DNA of 35,332 nt, taken from Klebsiella pneumoniae (GTDB lineage Bacteria > Pseudomonadota > Gammaproteobacteria > Pseudomonadales > CAMAPQ01). Below the pieces are notes generated by a model, which saw nothing but the letters and a program-made list of their open reading frames with translations, ran no database searches and was not told the DNA's origin. Shown here in pieces: positions 9,715 through 22,900 of the stretch. The translations under genes were made by a program, and so were the position numbers. The number at the start of each line of letters is the position of its first letter. Within the stretch, counting starts at the first letter, position 1. The DNA lies in the NCBI GenBank assembly GCA_945860125.1, contig CAMAPQ010000023.1, positions 1-35,332 of the forward strand, given 5' to 3'.

Positions 9715-10872
9715 ATGGACGTTATAAGAACAGATCAATATGCACTTGTTATTACCCAGAAAAAAGAAATCTATGATCTTTTATTGCTGCTATCAAAGGA
9801 TAATTTTTTTGAGTTAAAGTGGGTGCCTTCCCAGGTTGAGGCAGAAAAATTAATGGCGTTCTCGCCACCTTTTGTTTTGATTTTGAATGATTGTGTTCAC
9901 TCTTCTTCTTGGCAGGATCTAAAGGAGCAATATCCTGATTTACCGCTTATCTTATGTGGTATGCATCCTGATACGTGTGTGTTACTTGATATGGTGCATC
10001 GCGGTGTAATGGACTATTTTGATTTGCAGGTTTTATCTTCTGAGTATCTTTCTGAGGCACTATTAAGAGCTTTTATGCTCTCAAGTGTTCATCAAGAAAG
10101 GCAGTTATATCGCAAACGGCTTGAGGAGATGCTGCGAGTGCTTAAGATGGATCAAGAGGCTGGCAGGCGTGTTCAGCAGAAGTTTTTTCCTGAGCATAAA
10201 TGGTTGTTCCATGATATCTGTTTTGATTATCGTATTTATCCCTCTTTGTATTTGAGCGGTGATTTTGTTGATTATTATCCTATTGATGATCACCGCGTTG
10301 CGTTTTATGTGGCGGATGTTTCTGGTCACGGGGCTTCTTCAGCATTTGTCACTATTTTGCTTAAGAATTATATTGAGCGTTTGAGGCGTCGCTTTGCCCT
10401 TAAAATGGATGAGGCGTTACAGTCGCCCCATCAAGTGCTATCAAGTTTAAATACGGAGCTATATTCGCTTGGCTTAGGGAAGCATTTGGCTATCTTTTCA
10501 GGTCTTATTGATACCCAAGAAAAAAAACTTTACTACAGTGTTGCTGCACAATATCCTCCTCCTTATCTTATCTTGGAAGGGGGGAAAGTCATTCTTCTTG
10601 ATGAAAAGGGCGGTTTACCGATTGGAATATTTCCCGCAACATCCTATCCTTTGTATGAGCAGCAATTAACGGATTCTTTTACCTTGGTAATACTCTCTGA
10701 TGGTATTTTAGAGGTGTTGGATGAAGTTGGTATAGAAGCAAAAGAGCTGGCTTTGAGAGAGAAAGTATTGGCCTTAAAGGGCGACCTATGCGAAATTGAA
10801 AAGCTATATGCTCTCGATCAGCGCGATACTTTGCCAGATGATATTACTCTATGTGTTATTTCTAGTGGTTGA
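9715..10872 (+). CDS. degenerate receiver domain fused to SpoIIE-type PP2C phosphatase
   Basis: PP2C motifs SGDFVDYY, YVADVSGHGASSAF, SDGILEV, LPDDITL; N-terminal REC-like fold lacking canonical phosphorylation residues. Confidence 0.9.
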   Translation: MDVIRTDQYALVITQKKEIYDLLLLLSKDNFFELKWVPSQVEAEKLMAFSPPFVLILNDCVHSSSWQDLKEQYPDLPLILCGMHPDTCVLLDMVHRGVMDYFDLQVLSSEYLSEALLRAFMLSSVHQERQLYRKRLEEMLRVLKMDQEAGRRVQQKFFPEHKWLFHDICFDYRIYPSLYLSGDFVDYYPIDDHRVAFYVADVSGHGASSAFVTILLKNYIERLRRRFALKMDEALQSPHQVLSSLNTELYSLGLGKHLAIFSGLIDTQEKKLYYSVAAQYPPPYLILEGGKVILLDEKGGLPIGIFPATSYPLYEQQLTDSFTLVILSDGILEVLDEVGIEAKELALREKVLALKGDLCEIEKLYALDQRDTLPDDITLCVISSG

Positions 10873-10899
10873 TTTTCAGTCATTTATAAGCGAAAAGAA

Positions 10900-11451
10900 G
10901 TGATGGTTATGGCTAGCGTTTCTGTGCCTGCAAAAATAATGTATGCAAATTATGAAGGTATTTATGTCATACAATTATTAGGTGATGTTCGTCTTTCAAT
11001 TTGTACAACGTTTGATGCTTTTCTTGAAAAAATGTTTTTAGACTCTTCGTTATCTGGTGCATTAATTGATCTAAATCAGGCGCAAGGTTTGGATAGTACA
11101 ACTTTGGGCTTGATTGCTAAAGTAGCGTTAAGAATGGAGCAAAAGTCGCTTCCGGCACCTATGATTTTATCGACTGACTCAGGCATTAATCGTCTGCTTG
11201 ATAATATGGGCTTTAGAAAAATTTTTTATATTATTACAGCTAATATGGACGAGCTAACTTCTGGTAATGATATGAAAGAAATGCCAGATGAGCCGATGAA
11301 TTATCTTTGTCTTGAAAAAGTGCTTGAGGCTCACCGTATTTTAATGAGCCTAAATGATAAGAACCATGACACTTTTAAAAGTGTTGTTGCGACCCTTGAG
11401 GCTGAGCAGCAAAGTAGTCAGCTTCCAGTGAGAGTTGATCGGTTACGCTAA
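10900..11451 (+). CDS. STAS domain protein (anti-sigma-factor antagonist-like)
   Basis: YVIQLLGDVRLSICTTFDAFLEKM...LIDLNQAQGLDSTTLGLIAKVA matches the STAS pattern; directly downstream of the PP2C gene. Start codon uncertain (MMVMA). Confidence 0.87.
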   Translation: MMVMASVSVPAKIMYANYEGIYVIQLLGDVRLSICTTFDAFLEKMFLDSSLSGALIDLNQAQGLDSTTLGLIAKVALRMEQKSLPAPMILSTDSGINRLLDNMGFRKIFYIITANMDELTSGNDMKEMPDEPMNYLCLEKVLEAHRILMSLNDKNHDTFKSVVATLEAEQQSSQLPVRVDRLR

Positions 11452-11456
11452 GCACT

Positions 11457-12428
11457 TTAATACTGAGCAAAACTTTCTTCTAGTTTTTTTTGATCTTCTG
11501 CAAATTTTCGAATGCCATCTGCCAAGAGATAATGTGCCATTTCGTTGCTATTCATTTCCCATCTGAAAAAATGTTCATTCATATCAACTTTCTCAATGAT
11601 TATATGATTATCTGCTGCTTTATCGATGGGTGATAAAGCATGACTAACAGCGGCCATACTTTCTTTGAGTTCTGTTAAAAGAGCAGGGCTAATAGTAAGC
11701 TTGTCACAGCCAGCAACAGCGCAAATTTGATCAATAGAGCGAAAGCTTGCACCCATCACAATAGTGGGGTAATTAAAATACTTTAGATAATAATAAATTC
11801 CTTTTAATGCTGTAACCCCTGGGTCTTTTTCTGCTTGATAATCAATGCTAGGGAATTGTTTTTTATACCAGTCTGAAATTCGCCCGACAAAAGGCGAAAT
11901 TAAAGTAATCCCTGCTTCTGCGCAAGCAATCGCCTGAGCAGCCTCAAAAATAAGCGTCATATTGCATTGAATCCCTTCTTTTTCAAGGAGTTTTCCCGCC
12001 TGAATCCCTTCCCAGGTTGAGGCAATTTTAATCAACACACGTTCACGTGAAATACCTTTTTTTTCATAAAGCAGACTAATTGTTCTAGCTTGCTGAATCA
12101 TTTCAGGCGTATTAAATGATAAGCGAGCATCAACTTCTGTGCTAACACAACCAGGCACTTTTTTTAATGATTCTGCACCAATACCGACTGTTAAATACAG
12201 GCAGGCATTTTGAAGTATTTTCTTTTTTTCTCCGCCTTGCTTCCTTGCCCAGATCATCGCCTCTTCAACATAAGGTTGAAATTCTTTCAGGCGGCTCACT
12301 TGCATAATTAATGTTGGATTTGTCGTTGTATCTGTAGACTCGAATTGATTAAGCAACTGATAGTTAGCCGTATCTGCAACAATAATACTAAGCATTTTAA
12401 GTGAGTCAAGCTGAGTCATATGATTCAT
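11457..12428 (-). CDS. tal: transaldolase
   Basis: TQLDSLKMLSIIVADTANYQLLNQFESTDTTTNPTLI; RVLIKIASTWEGIQA active-site region; TISPALLTEL. Confidence 0.95.
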   Translation of the reverse strand: MNHMTQLDSLKMLSIIVADTANYQLLNQFESTDTTTNPTLIMQVSRLKEFQPYVEEAMIWARKQGGEKKKILQNACLYLTVGIGAESLKKVPGCVSTEVDARLSFNTPEMIQQARTISLLYEKKGISRERVLIKIASTWEGIQAGKLLEKEGIQCNMTLIFEAAQAIACAEAGITLISPFVGRISDWYKKQFPSIDYQAEKDPGVTALKGIYYYLKYFNYPTIVMGASFRSIDQICAVAGCDKLTISPALLTELKESMAAVSHALSPIDKAADNHIIIEKVDMNEHFFRWEMNSNEMAHYLLADGIRKFAEDQKKLEESFAQY

Positions 12429-12440
12429 ATCCTTATTTGT

Positions 12441-13499
12441 TTAGAGTTCCATTGCGCTGTTTTTAGCGTTTTTTATAGCCTTGACGGCTTTAATAATAAT
12501 TTGCGGCGTTGCATTGGGTTGGCATGATTCAACCGACAAAACACGCCTAAAAAAGCGGCTACCCCGCTCGCCATGAAATAAGCCTAATATAGGTTTAATC
12601 AAGGTATGAGTGCGCACACCTTGATTAAATTGTGTTTCAGCATAGGTTACATATTTTTCTATAATCTCTTCTTCAGAAATTGTCAATAACTGAGCGGTAT
12701 CTTGTTGCTTTTTTTTGACGTTTTGATTGTAGTACTTTGCATCAACATCGCAGAGTAAAAATGGGCGGTACATAATAGCTCGACCAAGCATAATACCATC
12801 GACATAATTTAAATGTGTTAAACCTTCTTCTGGTGTGGTTATTCCACCATTAATAATAATCGTTAGGTGAGAAAACAATTTTTTTATTTGATAAACTCTT
12901 TCATAGTTGAGTGGCGGTATTTCGCGGTTTTGTTTTGGATTTAAGCCTTTAAGCCAAGCGGATCTGGCATGAATAATAAAAGTGTTTACCCCTTTAGCAG
13001 ATACGTGATCAATAAAATTTTGTAAAAATTCAAGTGAGTCTTGGTGATCTATGCCAATGCGAGATTTAATTGTCACAGGAAGGGTGGAGACAGATTTAAT
13101 TGCTTCAACGCATTGTGCTACAAGGGCTGGTTCCGCCATAAGACAAGCACCAAAAGCGCCTTTTTGAACTCTTGGGCTGGGGCAGCCAATATTTAAATTT
13201 ATTTCATCATAACCTGCTTTTTCTGCAAGTTTAGCGCAGTAAGCAAGCTCTTTTGGATCGCAGCCGCCTAGCTGTAATGCTATTGGATGTTCTTCCTCAT
13301 TAAAATTTAGTAATGCTGACTGATTTTTATGATGGATGATTGTTTGTGAGGTAATCATTTCAGTATATAAATAAGCATTTTTAGAAATTAAGCGGTAAAG
13401 AAAGCGTGCGTGCATGTCCGTTACATCGAGCATGGGGGCAATGCAAAATTTATGAGGGATTGGCGCAGTTCTTTTGTTGCTTTCATTGTAAAGCTTCAT
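12441..13499 (-). CDS. dusA: tRNA-dihydrouridine(20/20a) synthase DusA
   Basis: FCIAPMLDVTDMHARFLYR, INLNIGCPSPRVQKGAFGACLM, HARSAWLKGLNPKQNREIPPLNY. Confidence 0.95.
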   Translation of the reverse strand: MKLYNESNKRTAPIPHKFCIAPMLDVTDMHARFLYRLISKNAYLYTEMITSQTIIHHKNQSALLNFNEEEHPIALQLGGCDPKELAYCAKLAEKAGYDEINLNIGCPSPRVQKGAFGACLMAEPALVAQCVEAIKSVSTLPVTIKSRIGIDHQDSLEFLQNFIDHVSAKGVNTFIIHARSAWLKGLNPKQNREIPPLNYERVYQIKKLFSHLTIIINGGITTPEEGLTHLNYVDGIMLGRAIMYRPFLLCDVDAKYYNQNVKKKQQDTAQLLTISEEEIIEKYVTYAETQFNQGVRTHTLIKPILGLFHGERGSRFFRRVLSVESCQPNATPQIIIKAVKAIKNAKNSAMEL

Positions 13500-13556
13500 G
13501 TTATTCTAATTACCCTTAATCTAAATCAGTTTTATATGTATGAGTATTTAAGCATC

Positions 13557-14570
13557 ATGACGCCTCAATTAATAGCAGAAGTAATAGCGAAAGAATCAAG
13601 CGACTTTCCTGCTATTTTAACTAAGCCTGAACAATTATTAAAATTTTTAGAAATAAATTCTGATGATATTCATTTTTATGATTCATTCGCATCGTCTTTT
13701 TCTTTTCGTGTACCTTTAAGTTTTGCAAAAAGAATGAAAAAAGGTGATAAAAATGATCCTCTGCTCAGACAGGTTTTATCAATTGGGCCAGCTATGCAAG
13801 CCCCAGCAGCACCATTTGGTTTTGGTGCCGATCCTGTGCAAGATAAAAAATATCAAGTATTACCCGGTTTAATTCATAAATATTATGGTCGTGTTTTACT
13901 TGTTGCTACGGGAGCTTGTAGCGTACATTGTCGCTATTGCTTTCGTCAGTCATTTCCTTATCAAAATGCAGTGCTTGCTAATGATAATTGGAATAACATT
14001 TTGAACTATATCAAAGCGGATACCTCTATTGAAGAGGTGATCTTAAGTGGTGGTGACCCTCTTGTTCTTAGCTTGGATAAGTTACAGAAAATAGGAGAGG
14101 CTTTAAATGATATCCCCCATTTAAAATATATTCGCATTCACTCAAGGCAACCTGTCGTTTTTCCTGAGTCTATTGATGGTGGTGTGATGCGCTTTTTTTC
14201 CGAGCTCAGGCTTAAAACGTTATTAGTAATTCATGCAAATCATCCCAATGAGCTTGATAACGCTGTTAAAAAGCATCTTCGTTTATGGGGCCGCTTTAAT
14301 ATTCAGATGTTAAATCAGAGCGTATTATTGAAGGGTGTTAACGATTCTATTGATATCTTAAAAGCACTTTCTCATCGTTTATATGCCCTTGATGTGCTTC
14401 CTTATTACCTACATGTACTTGATAAAGTAGCTGGTAGTGAGCATTTTTTGATTTCTAAAGCGCGAAGCCGTCAACTTATTTATCAATTAGGTGGTCAGTT
14501 ACCTGGATTTTTAGTGCCAGCGTTAGTTTATGACGAGGGCGGCTCTTACGGAAAAATACGTCTGATTTAG
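13557..14570 (+). CDS. epmB: EF-P beta-lysylation protein EpmB (radical SAM, lysine 2,3-aminomutase-like)
   Basis: VATGACSVHCRYCFRQSFPY radical SAM CxxxCxxC, EVILSGGDPL, RIHSRQPVVFP. Start chosen at ATG 13557 (MTPQLIAEV) rather than the long ORF start at 13410. Confidence 0.93.
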   Translation: MTPQLIAEVIAKESSDFPAILTKPEQLLKFLEINSDDIHFYDSFASSFSFRVPLSFAKRMKKGDKNDPLLRQVLSIGPAMQAPAAPFGFGADPVQDKKYQVLPGLIHKYYGRVLLVATGACSVHCRYCFRQSFPYQNAVLANDNWNNILNYIKADTSIEEVILSGGDPLVLSLDKLQKIGEALNDIPHLKYIRIHSRQPVVFPESIDGGVMRFFSELRLKTLLVIHANHPNELDNAVKKHLRLWGRFNIQMLNQSVLLKGVNDSIDILKALSHRLYALDVLPYYLHVLDKVAGSEHFLISKARSRQLIYQLGGQLPGFLVPALVYDEGGSYGKIRLI

Positions 14571-14738
14571 TATTTAGCATTGTTGCTTTGCTTGTTTTTT
14601 GTTCGATTAAGGGCGCTATTTTTAATAAAGTAAGCTCGTGTTTCTTTATGTTACAAATTGCCTTTCCTTTTATCTCGATTTATGAAAGGGAATCGTTTAA
14701 TGTTGGGGGCGTAAATAACAAAAAAAGATCGAAAGGAT

Positions 14739-14963
14739 ATGGATATGTCAAATGAAGCATCAGCAACCTATAATACGTTGATTTTACAAGAGCATTTTAT
14801 AGAAATTAGTGAGATTTCTATATGCGAAAAAGGTATTTCTTTAGAATGGTTCGAGTCCGAATATTCTATTTATGATCGGCTTTTAGTGCACCAATATTTA
14901 AAAGAGCAATATGTCGAGAAGTCATTGAATCTATTAAACAAAAAAGTGATGGAAGAGAGTTAA
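14739..14963 (+). CDS. hypothetical protein, 74 aa
   Basis: ORF with a GAAAGGAT-like ribosome-binding site, 6 bp upstream of the adaptor gene and on the same strand. Confidence 0.6.
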   Translation: MDMSNEASATYNTLILQEHFIEISEISICEKGISLEWFESEYSIYDRLLVHQYLKEQYVEKSLNLLNKKVMEES

Positions 14964-14969
14964 GGTTTT

Positions 14970-16304
14970 ATGTTTAAACTGTTTTTACGTATCACTTTAC
15001 CTATTGTTATGCTCAGTTTTGGTCTTATAGGGGCCTGGTTTCTTATTAATAATCCGCCTAAACCTAAGCGTCAGGTGGTCGTTGCGCAGATGCCGCCTAT
15101 CAAAATTGAGAAAGTTAAATTTCAAACATTGAACATCCCTATTTATTCCAGAGGAATGATTGTTCCTGCCACTGAAGTATTAATTATTGGAGAGCTTCCA
15201 GGTCAGGTTATTTATTTATCGCCTAATTTGAAAAATGGCGGTTTTGTAAAAAAAGGGGAGTCGCTCATTAAGATCTCAGATGCGCAGTATCATCTGGATA
15301 TTACTCGTGCTAGGGCGCAGATTGTCAGTGCTCAAGAGATGTATAACAAAATTAAAGCTGAGCTTTCAATTGAAGATGATGTTCAAGGGTTAGAGTCGCC
15401 TAAAAAATATCGTATACGTAAACTGGAAGAGGCAAACAGTCAGCTTGCTGCGGCTGGTGCAAGTTTTAAATTAGCGCAAATGCAGTTAAGCCGAACAGAG
15501 ATTCAAGCACCATTTGATGGTCGTGTGCGAGAAGCTTATTTAGGCTTAGGGCAAACTATTAATGCCGGAACGCAGATTGCGCGCGTTTATGCTGTGAGTG
15601 CCGCAGAAGTTCGTCTTCCTTTGGCAGATCAGCAGTTTGCATTAATTGATGCTCCGCAAGCCATGGCAACGGGCGTAGTGTCGGGTCGGCAATCTTATCC
15701 TGATGTTGTTTTTAAAGCTAATTTTGCAGGAAAAGATTTTTTCTGGAAGGGCAAAATACTAAGAACAGAAGGTGGTGTAGATAGTCAAAATAGATTACTT
15801 AATGTCGTAGCTCAAATTGAAGATCCCTATGTTAATGATATAAATCAGCCTGGGCGTCCTATGCTTGCTGCTGGTCAATTATTGGAAGCTGAAATAAGTG
15901 GGAAGGCGTTTAGTAATGTGATTCTTTTACCAAGGAATATCTTAAGAAATGATCAAGAAATTTGGACTGTAGACAGCGATAATAAACTAGTTAAAAAACA
16001 AGTTGAGATTTTGTATAAATCTAAAGAGAAAGTTTACATAACATCAGGCTTAAAATCTGGTGATAAAGTTGTTTTAACACCTTTAGATATTGCTGTAGAA
16101 GGTATGAAAGTTCCCGTGGAGAATACTGAGCAAGATGTTAAGGAAAATATTGTTTCTCCTACTTCTTCAGCCGTCGGCCAAGAAAGTCAAAAAATAAAAA
16201 CTGCTACTATGACAAGGCAAGAAGGTGCTATTAAAAAAGAGGCGGTTATTTCTAAAGTAATCGAAAGTGCTGCTGTTCCTACCCCTCTTAAAGAGGGTAG
16301 GTAA
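14970..16304 (+). CDS. RND efflux periplasmic adaptor (HlyD/MFP family)
   Basis: N-terminal TM anchor; IELPGQVIYLSP-like lipoyl halves; QLSRTEIQAPFDGRVREAYLGLGQTINAGTQIARVY; beta-barrel and LKSGDKVVLTPLDIAVEGMKV. Confidence 0.9.
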   Translation: MFKLFLRITLPIVMLSFGLIGAWFLINNPPKPKRQVVVAQMPPIKIEKVKFQTLNIPIYSRGMIVPATEVLIIGELPGQVIYLSPNLKNGGFVKKGESLIKISDAQYHLDITRARAQIVSAQEMYNKIKAELSIEDDVQGLESPKKYRIRKLEEANSQLAAAGASFKLAQMQLSRTEIQAPFDGRVREAYLGLGQTINAGTQIARVYAVSAAEVRLPLADQQFALIDAPQAMATGVVSGRQSYPDVVFKANFAGKDFFWKGKILRTEGGVDSQNRLLNVVAQIEDPYVNDINQPGRPMLAAGQLLEAEISGKAFSNVILLPRNILRNDQEIWTVDSDNKLVKKQVEILYKSKEKVYITSGLKSGDKVVLTPLDIAVEGMKVPVENTEQDVKENIVSPTSSAVGQESQKIKTATMTRQEGAIKKEAVISKVIESAAVPTPLKEGR

Positions 16305-16322
16305 GCGTAAGTTCTAGCAGAG

Positions 16323-18993
<2,671 letters not shown>

Positions 18994-19857
18994 TTAACTC
19001 ACTGCAAATTGATTGCGCATCATTTTCTTTCTCTCATAATCAATTACACGCTGCCTTGTATGCTGAATAGTTTGATTGGTCATGATGCTTCTGTTTTCAT
19101 CGCGTAAATCACCGCCTAAATGTTGGGCAATATTGCGTGCTGTAACTAACATACGATCAAAAGCTTGGAGTGGGCGTGATGGGCCTGGCAGACTTAAGAA
19201 TAAGCAGATTCCAGGTGTTGTAATTGTCTCTATTTGGGCGATATCGAGTGTGCCGGGCTCAACGAGATTCGCAACAGAAAATAGTTTCTGATATCCACGA
19301 GCATTGTTTTCTAAGTAATGAAATACTTTCATATCTCCATGTCTTAAGCCATTTTTAAGTAACTGAGGGATTAGCTCGGTTCCTTGAAAAATAGCGCCTG
19401 GTTTTGCCGTAATATTTAAAACAATGACCTCTTCAACTTTCAGTGCTTGTTGTGTTGGTTCATTAAGTTCTAGGTTTGCAGAGCTCATTTCATCAGATAA
19501 CAGTGGTTCTTTGAAGTCGTGTTCAATAGATTGCGACTGTGCGGTGACGGGCTCAATAAGTGAGCTTGTTTGTTGCCCGCTGCCCTGACCTAGCTGTGGC
19601 TCTTGTCTTGATGCATGATTTTCTGCAACAGACGAAGTCAATGTTTCCTTTAGGCTTTTTCTTCGTGCGCCGCCATTTGGAAATACTTCTTGCGTGAGCT
19701 TTTCAGAAAAAGCTTCTTCCTCCTCCTCTGGTAAGAGGGGGTCATGTAGCGGAGAGTGGGGGCTTTCATTTCGAATACGCCGAAAAGCATCAAATGCAAC
19801 CGCAACAATGATTACCACACCAACCAGCATTAGAAGTTCGCGCAGACCCATTTCCAT
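18994..19857 (-). CDS. zipA: cell division protein ZipA
   Basis: N-terminal TM (RELLMLVGVVIIVAVAFDAFRRIRNE), variable linker, C-terminal ZipA domain; lies between ligA and smc. Confidence 0.93.
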   Translation of the reverse strand: MEMGLRELLMLVGVVIIVAVAFDAFRRIRNESPHSPLHDPLLPEEEEEAFSEKLTQEVFPNGGARRKSLKETLTSSVAENHASRQEPQLGQGSGQQTSSLIEPVTAQSQSIEHDFKEPLLSDEMSSANLELNEPTQQALKVEEVIVLNITAKPGAIFQGTELIPQLLKNGLRHGDMKVFHYLENNARGYQKLFSVANLVEPGTLDIAQIETITTPGICLFLSLPGPSRPLQAFDRMLVTARNIAQHLGGDLRDENRSIMTNQTIQHTRQRVIDYERKKMMRNQFAVS

Positions 19858-19947
19858 TTTTTATCCCTCGCAAATAATTATCACTGTATTTTAGAGTCTC
19901 ATTTTTTCTTTGGCAAAATATATTCACAATTTCTTTGTGATCCTAGC

Positions 19948-22900
19948 CTAGTTATTAACCATTTCAATCGCTTCGTCAATGTTAACAGAAACGATACGCG
20001 ATACACCGGCTTCTTGCATTGTAACGCCGATTAGCTGATTGGCACACTCCATTGCAATTTTGTTGTGTGTAATATAAATAAATTGAACCTGTGATGACAT
20101 GTCAGACACGAGTCTTGAAAGGCGCCCAACGTTGGTATCGTCGAGAGGCGCATCCACCTCATCTAACATGCAAAAGGGGGCGGGATTCAATTGAAAGATT
20201 GAAAAAACAAGGGCAATGGCAGTGAGTGCTTTTTCCCCGCCAGATAAAAGATGAATCGTGCTATTTTTTTTGCCGGGTGGCCGCGCCATTATTGTAACGC
20301 CTGTGTCGAGAAGGTCTTGGCCTGTTAATTCAAGATAAGCGCTGCCACCACCAAATACTTTTGGAAAGAGCTCGCCAATTGTTTTGTTAACTAAATCAAA
20401 AGTTTCTTTAAACTTGGCTTTTGTTTCGATATCAATTTTTTGAATTGCTTTTTCGAGTGTTTCAAGGGAAAGATAAAGATCTGCCGCTTGCTGATCAAGA
20501 TAGTCTTTCCTAAGTTTTTCGGCGTCATATTCTTCTATCGCAGCAAGATTAATCGCGCCTAGGCGGCTGATTTTATGTGATGCTTTTTCAAGCTCCTCAC
20601 TCGCAAGTTTAATATCAGTATTTTCGGGCAAACGCGCTAAAATCGCCTCAAGTGATTCTTCTACTGTTTGTAATTGTAGTAACCAATTTTCTATTTGAGA
20701 TTGTAGGCTTTGGCGCTGGATTCTTTTTTCTTCTAGCTCATGCCTTATTTTTTCAATGTGATTTTCAGCCTGCAATCTTTTGCTTTCAAATCCCATGATT
20801 TTATTTTGACTGTCTTCAAGAATATTTCGAGAAGCAATCAGCTTTTGTTCGGCAGATTGCTGAGAAAATATGATTTCTTCGAGCTGGCTTCTAATTAAAT
20901 CAATTTCAGGCGTGCCTTTTTCTTTCTCACGCGCCAGTTCTTCAGTTCGTATTGCCAGCTGACTGAATTGGCGTTTTAAGCCTTCTATGTTTTTTTTCCT
21001 GGTATCACTTTCTGTTTGCAATGTTTTAAACTGCAGTTGTATTTCATGGTGCTTTGTTTTCGCATTTTTTGCCTGCTGCCGACTCATTTCAACCTGTTCA
21101 CGCAGGCTATGCTGCTGCGAGTCAAGCTCAAGGCGATTATCAGCATCCTCTGTCATTTTAAGCAAAGCATCCTCAAGTTTTTGTCGGCTTTCATGCAGTA
21201 TTTTATTATCTTCATTTTCTTGCATTTCATTTTCCACCAGTTCCTGTCGGATATGGTTCAGTCGCTTTTCAGACTCTTCAAAGCGTGCTTTTTGTGCGCT
21301 AAGCTGTGCGTTACCTTGTGCAAGCGTTTTATTTTTTAAGTTGCATGTTTGCTGTAAATGAATTGATTCAGTCTCATTTTTTTCGATTTCAATAGAAATT
21401 TGGCTGAGTCTTTCCTCAAAACGATCAACTTCAATTTGTAAGCTTTCAATTGCTTGTGTGAGCTCATTAATTTTATTTTGTCGCGCTAAAACACCCATTT
21501 GGTTTGAGTCGGAGTGTTTGAATTTTAACCAGTTTCGTCCTAACCAAAAACCTTCAGGTGTTATGAGGCTTTCTCCTGTTTTTAATTGTGATCTTTGTTG
21601 GAAGGCTTCAGTGAGCGATGAGGTGCAATAAATTTGAGCAATGAAGGGTATTAATATATCGGCATCTATTGATTGATGTGTGTTTTTAATCCTCACTTTA
21701 TCGATTAATAAAGGGAGATTAAGCGCTGAATTTTTTTCAAAAAGCGTGCTGTTTTCGCTTGTTTTATTCGTCTCTAAGCTTTCAAAATAGCTATTTTTAA
21801 GTGTTAGCAGCGCTTGTTCTATTGCATTAAAAGAGGGTAGGCAAAACGCTTGTAACGTTTTATCGAGCACCATCTCAATTGCTTTTTCCCATCCTTTGTC
21901 AACATCAATTGATTCCGAAAGGTTTTGAATATGGGTAAGCTGATTATTTTTAAGCCATTCCTCTTGTTTTTTAGTATCTGTACCGCTTTGTGCTTTTTGA
22001 TGCGCCTGTAAGGCAATACGTTCTTCTTGTTGCTTGCGTAAGTCTTTGCTTTTAAGTAAGAGTTGGTTATTAAGCGCTTGCTTCTCTTTTTGTAAGGTTG
22101 TTATTAGGCTGCGTGATGAGCTAAGTGTCGTTTGAAGTTGATTAACCTCTATCTCTTTATCCTCTTGTTCTTGTGTTAAAAGTGCAATCTGCTCGTAAAG
22201 ATTTTGAGGGGCTGTTTGTTGTTGCTCTTGTAGTTTATTTTTCTTTTCTTTAAGACGATGGATTTGATTTTCAATATGTTGAATACGTGATTGCTCAAGC
22301 TCTGCACTTTTTTGATTGCTGCTGGCTTTTGTTTGGAAGTGATACCATTTTTGTTGCCAGGCTTGTAATTGCCCTTCTGCTTCTTCAGACGACAGCTCAA
22401 TATTTTCAAGCTTTTCTTCTTGCAGCTCAATTTCTGGTAAAAGGGTGCTAATTTTATCCTCAAGGATGCTGATGGTTGTTTCTTCTTCTTTTAAGCTTGT
22501 TTGTGCGTGATAAAAATCTTTTTCTGTTTGTTTAATATCTTTTTCAATTTGTTGGCTACGTTCTTTTTGGTTTTGAATAATCTGTTCTAATTTAGCAATT
22601 TGGCTGTTTTTTTCGTAATAGTTTGATTGGTGCGTATTTACTTCATCTTGTTGATCAGTCAAAGATATTTTAAGCTCAATAATTTTTGCGTCAGTGCTTG
22701 CTCTGATTGTTAAGTGCTCTTCAAGCCCTAGCGCATACTGCCTAATATTTGCATCTAATTGTTCGAGCGAGAAATTAGTTTCCTTCCACTGTAACGCATA
22801 TAGCTCACCTTTAAGTTTTCTTTCTTCACCTTTAAACTGTTTATATTTTTGTGCGGTTTGTGCTTGTTTAAATAAACGCTCTAGCTGTTTTTCAAGCTCT

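Noticed and set aside
16278-16301. Hairpin CCTACCC/GGGTAGG overlapping the adaptor 3' end as a terminator
   Set aside because: Short stem with poorly paired interior and no U tract; position overlapping the stop codon is not decisive.
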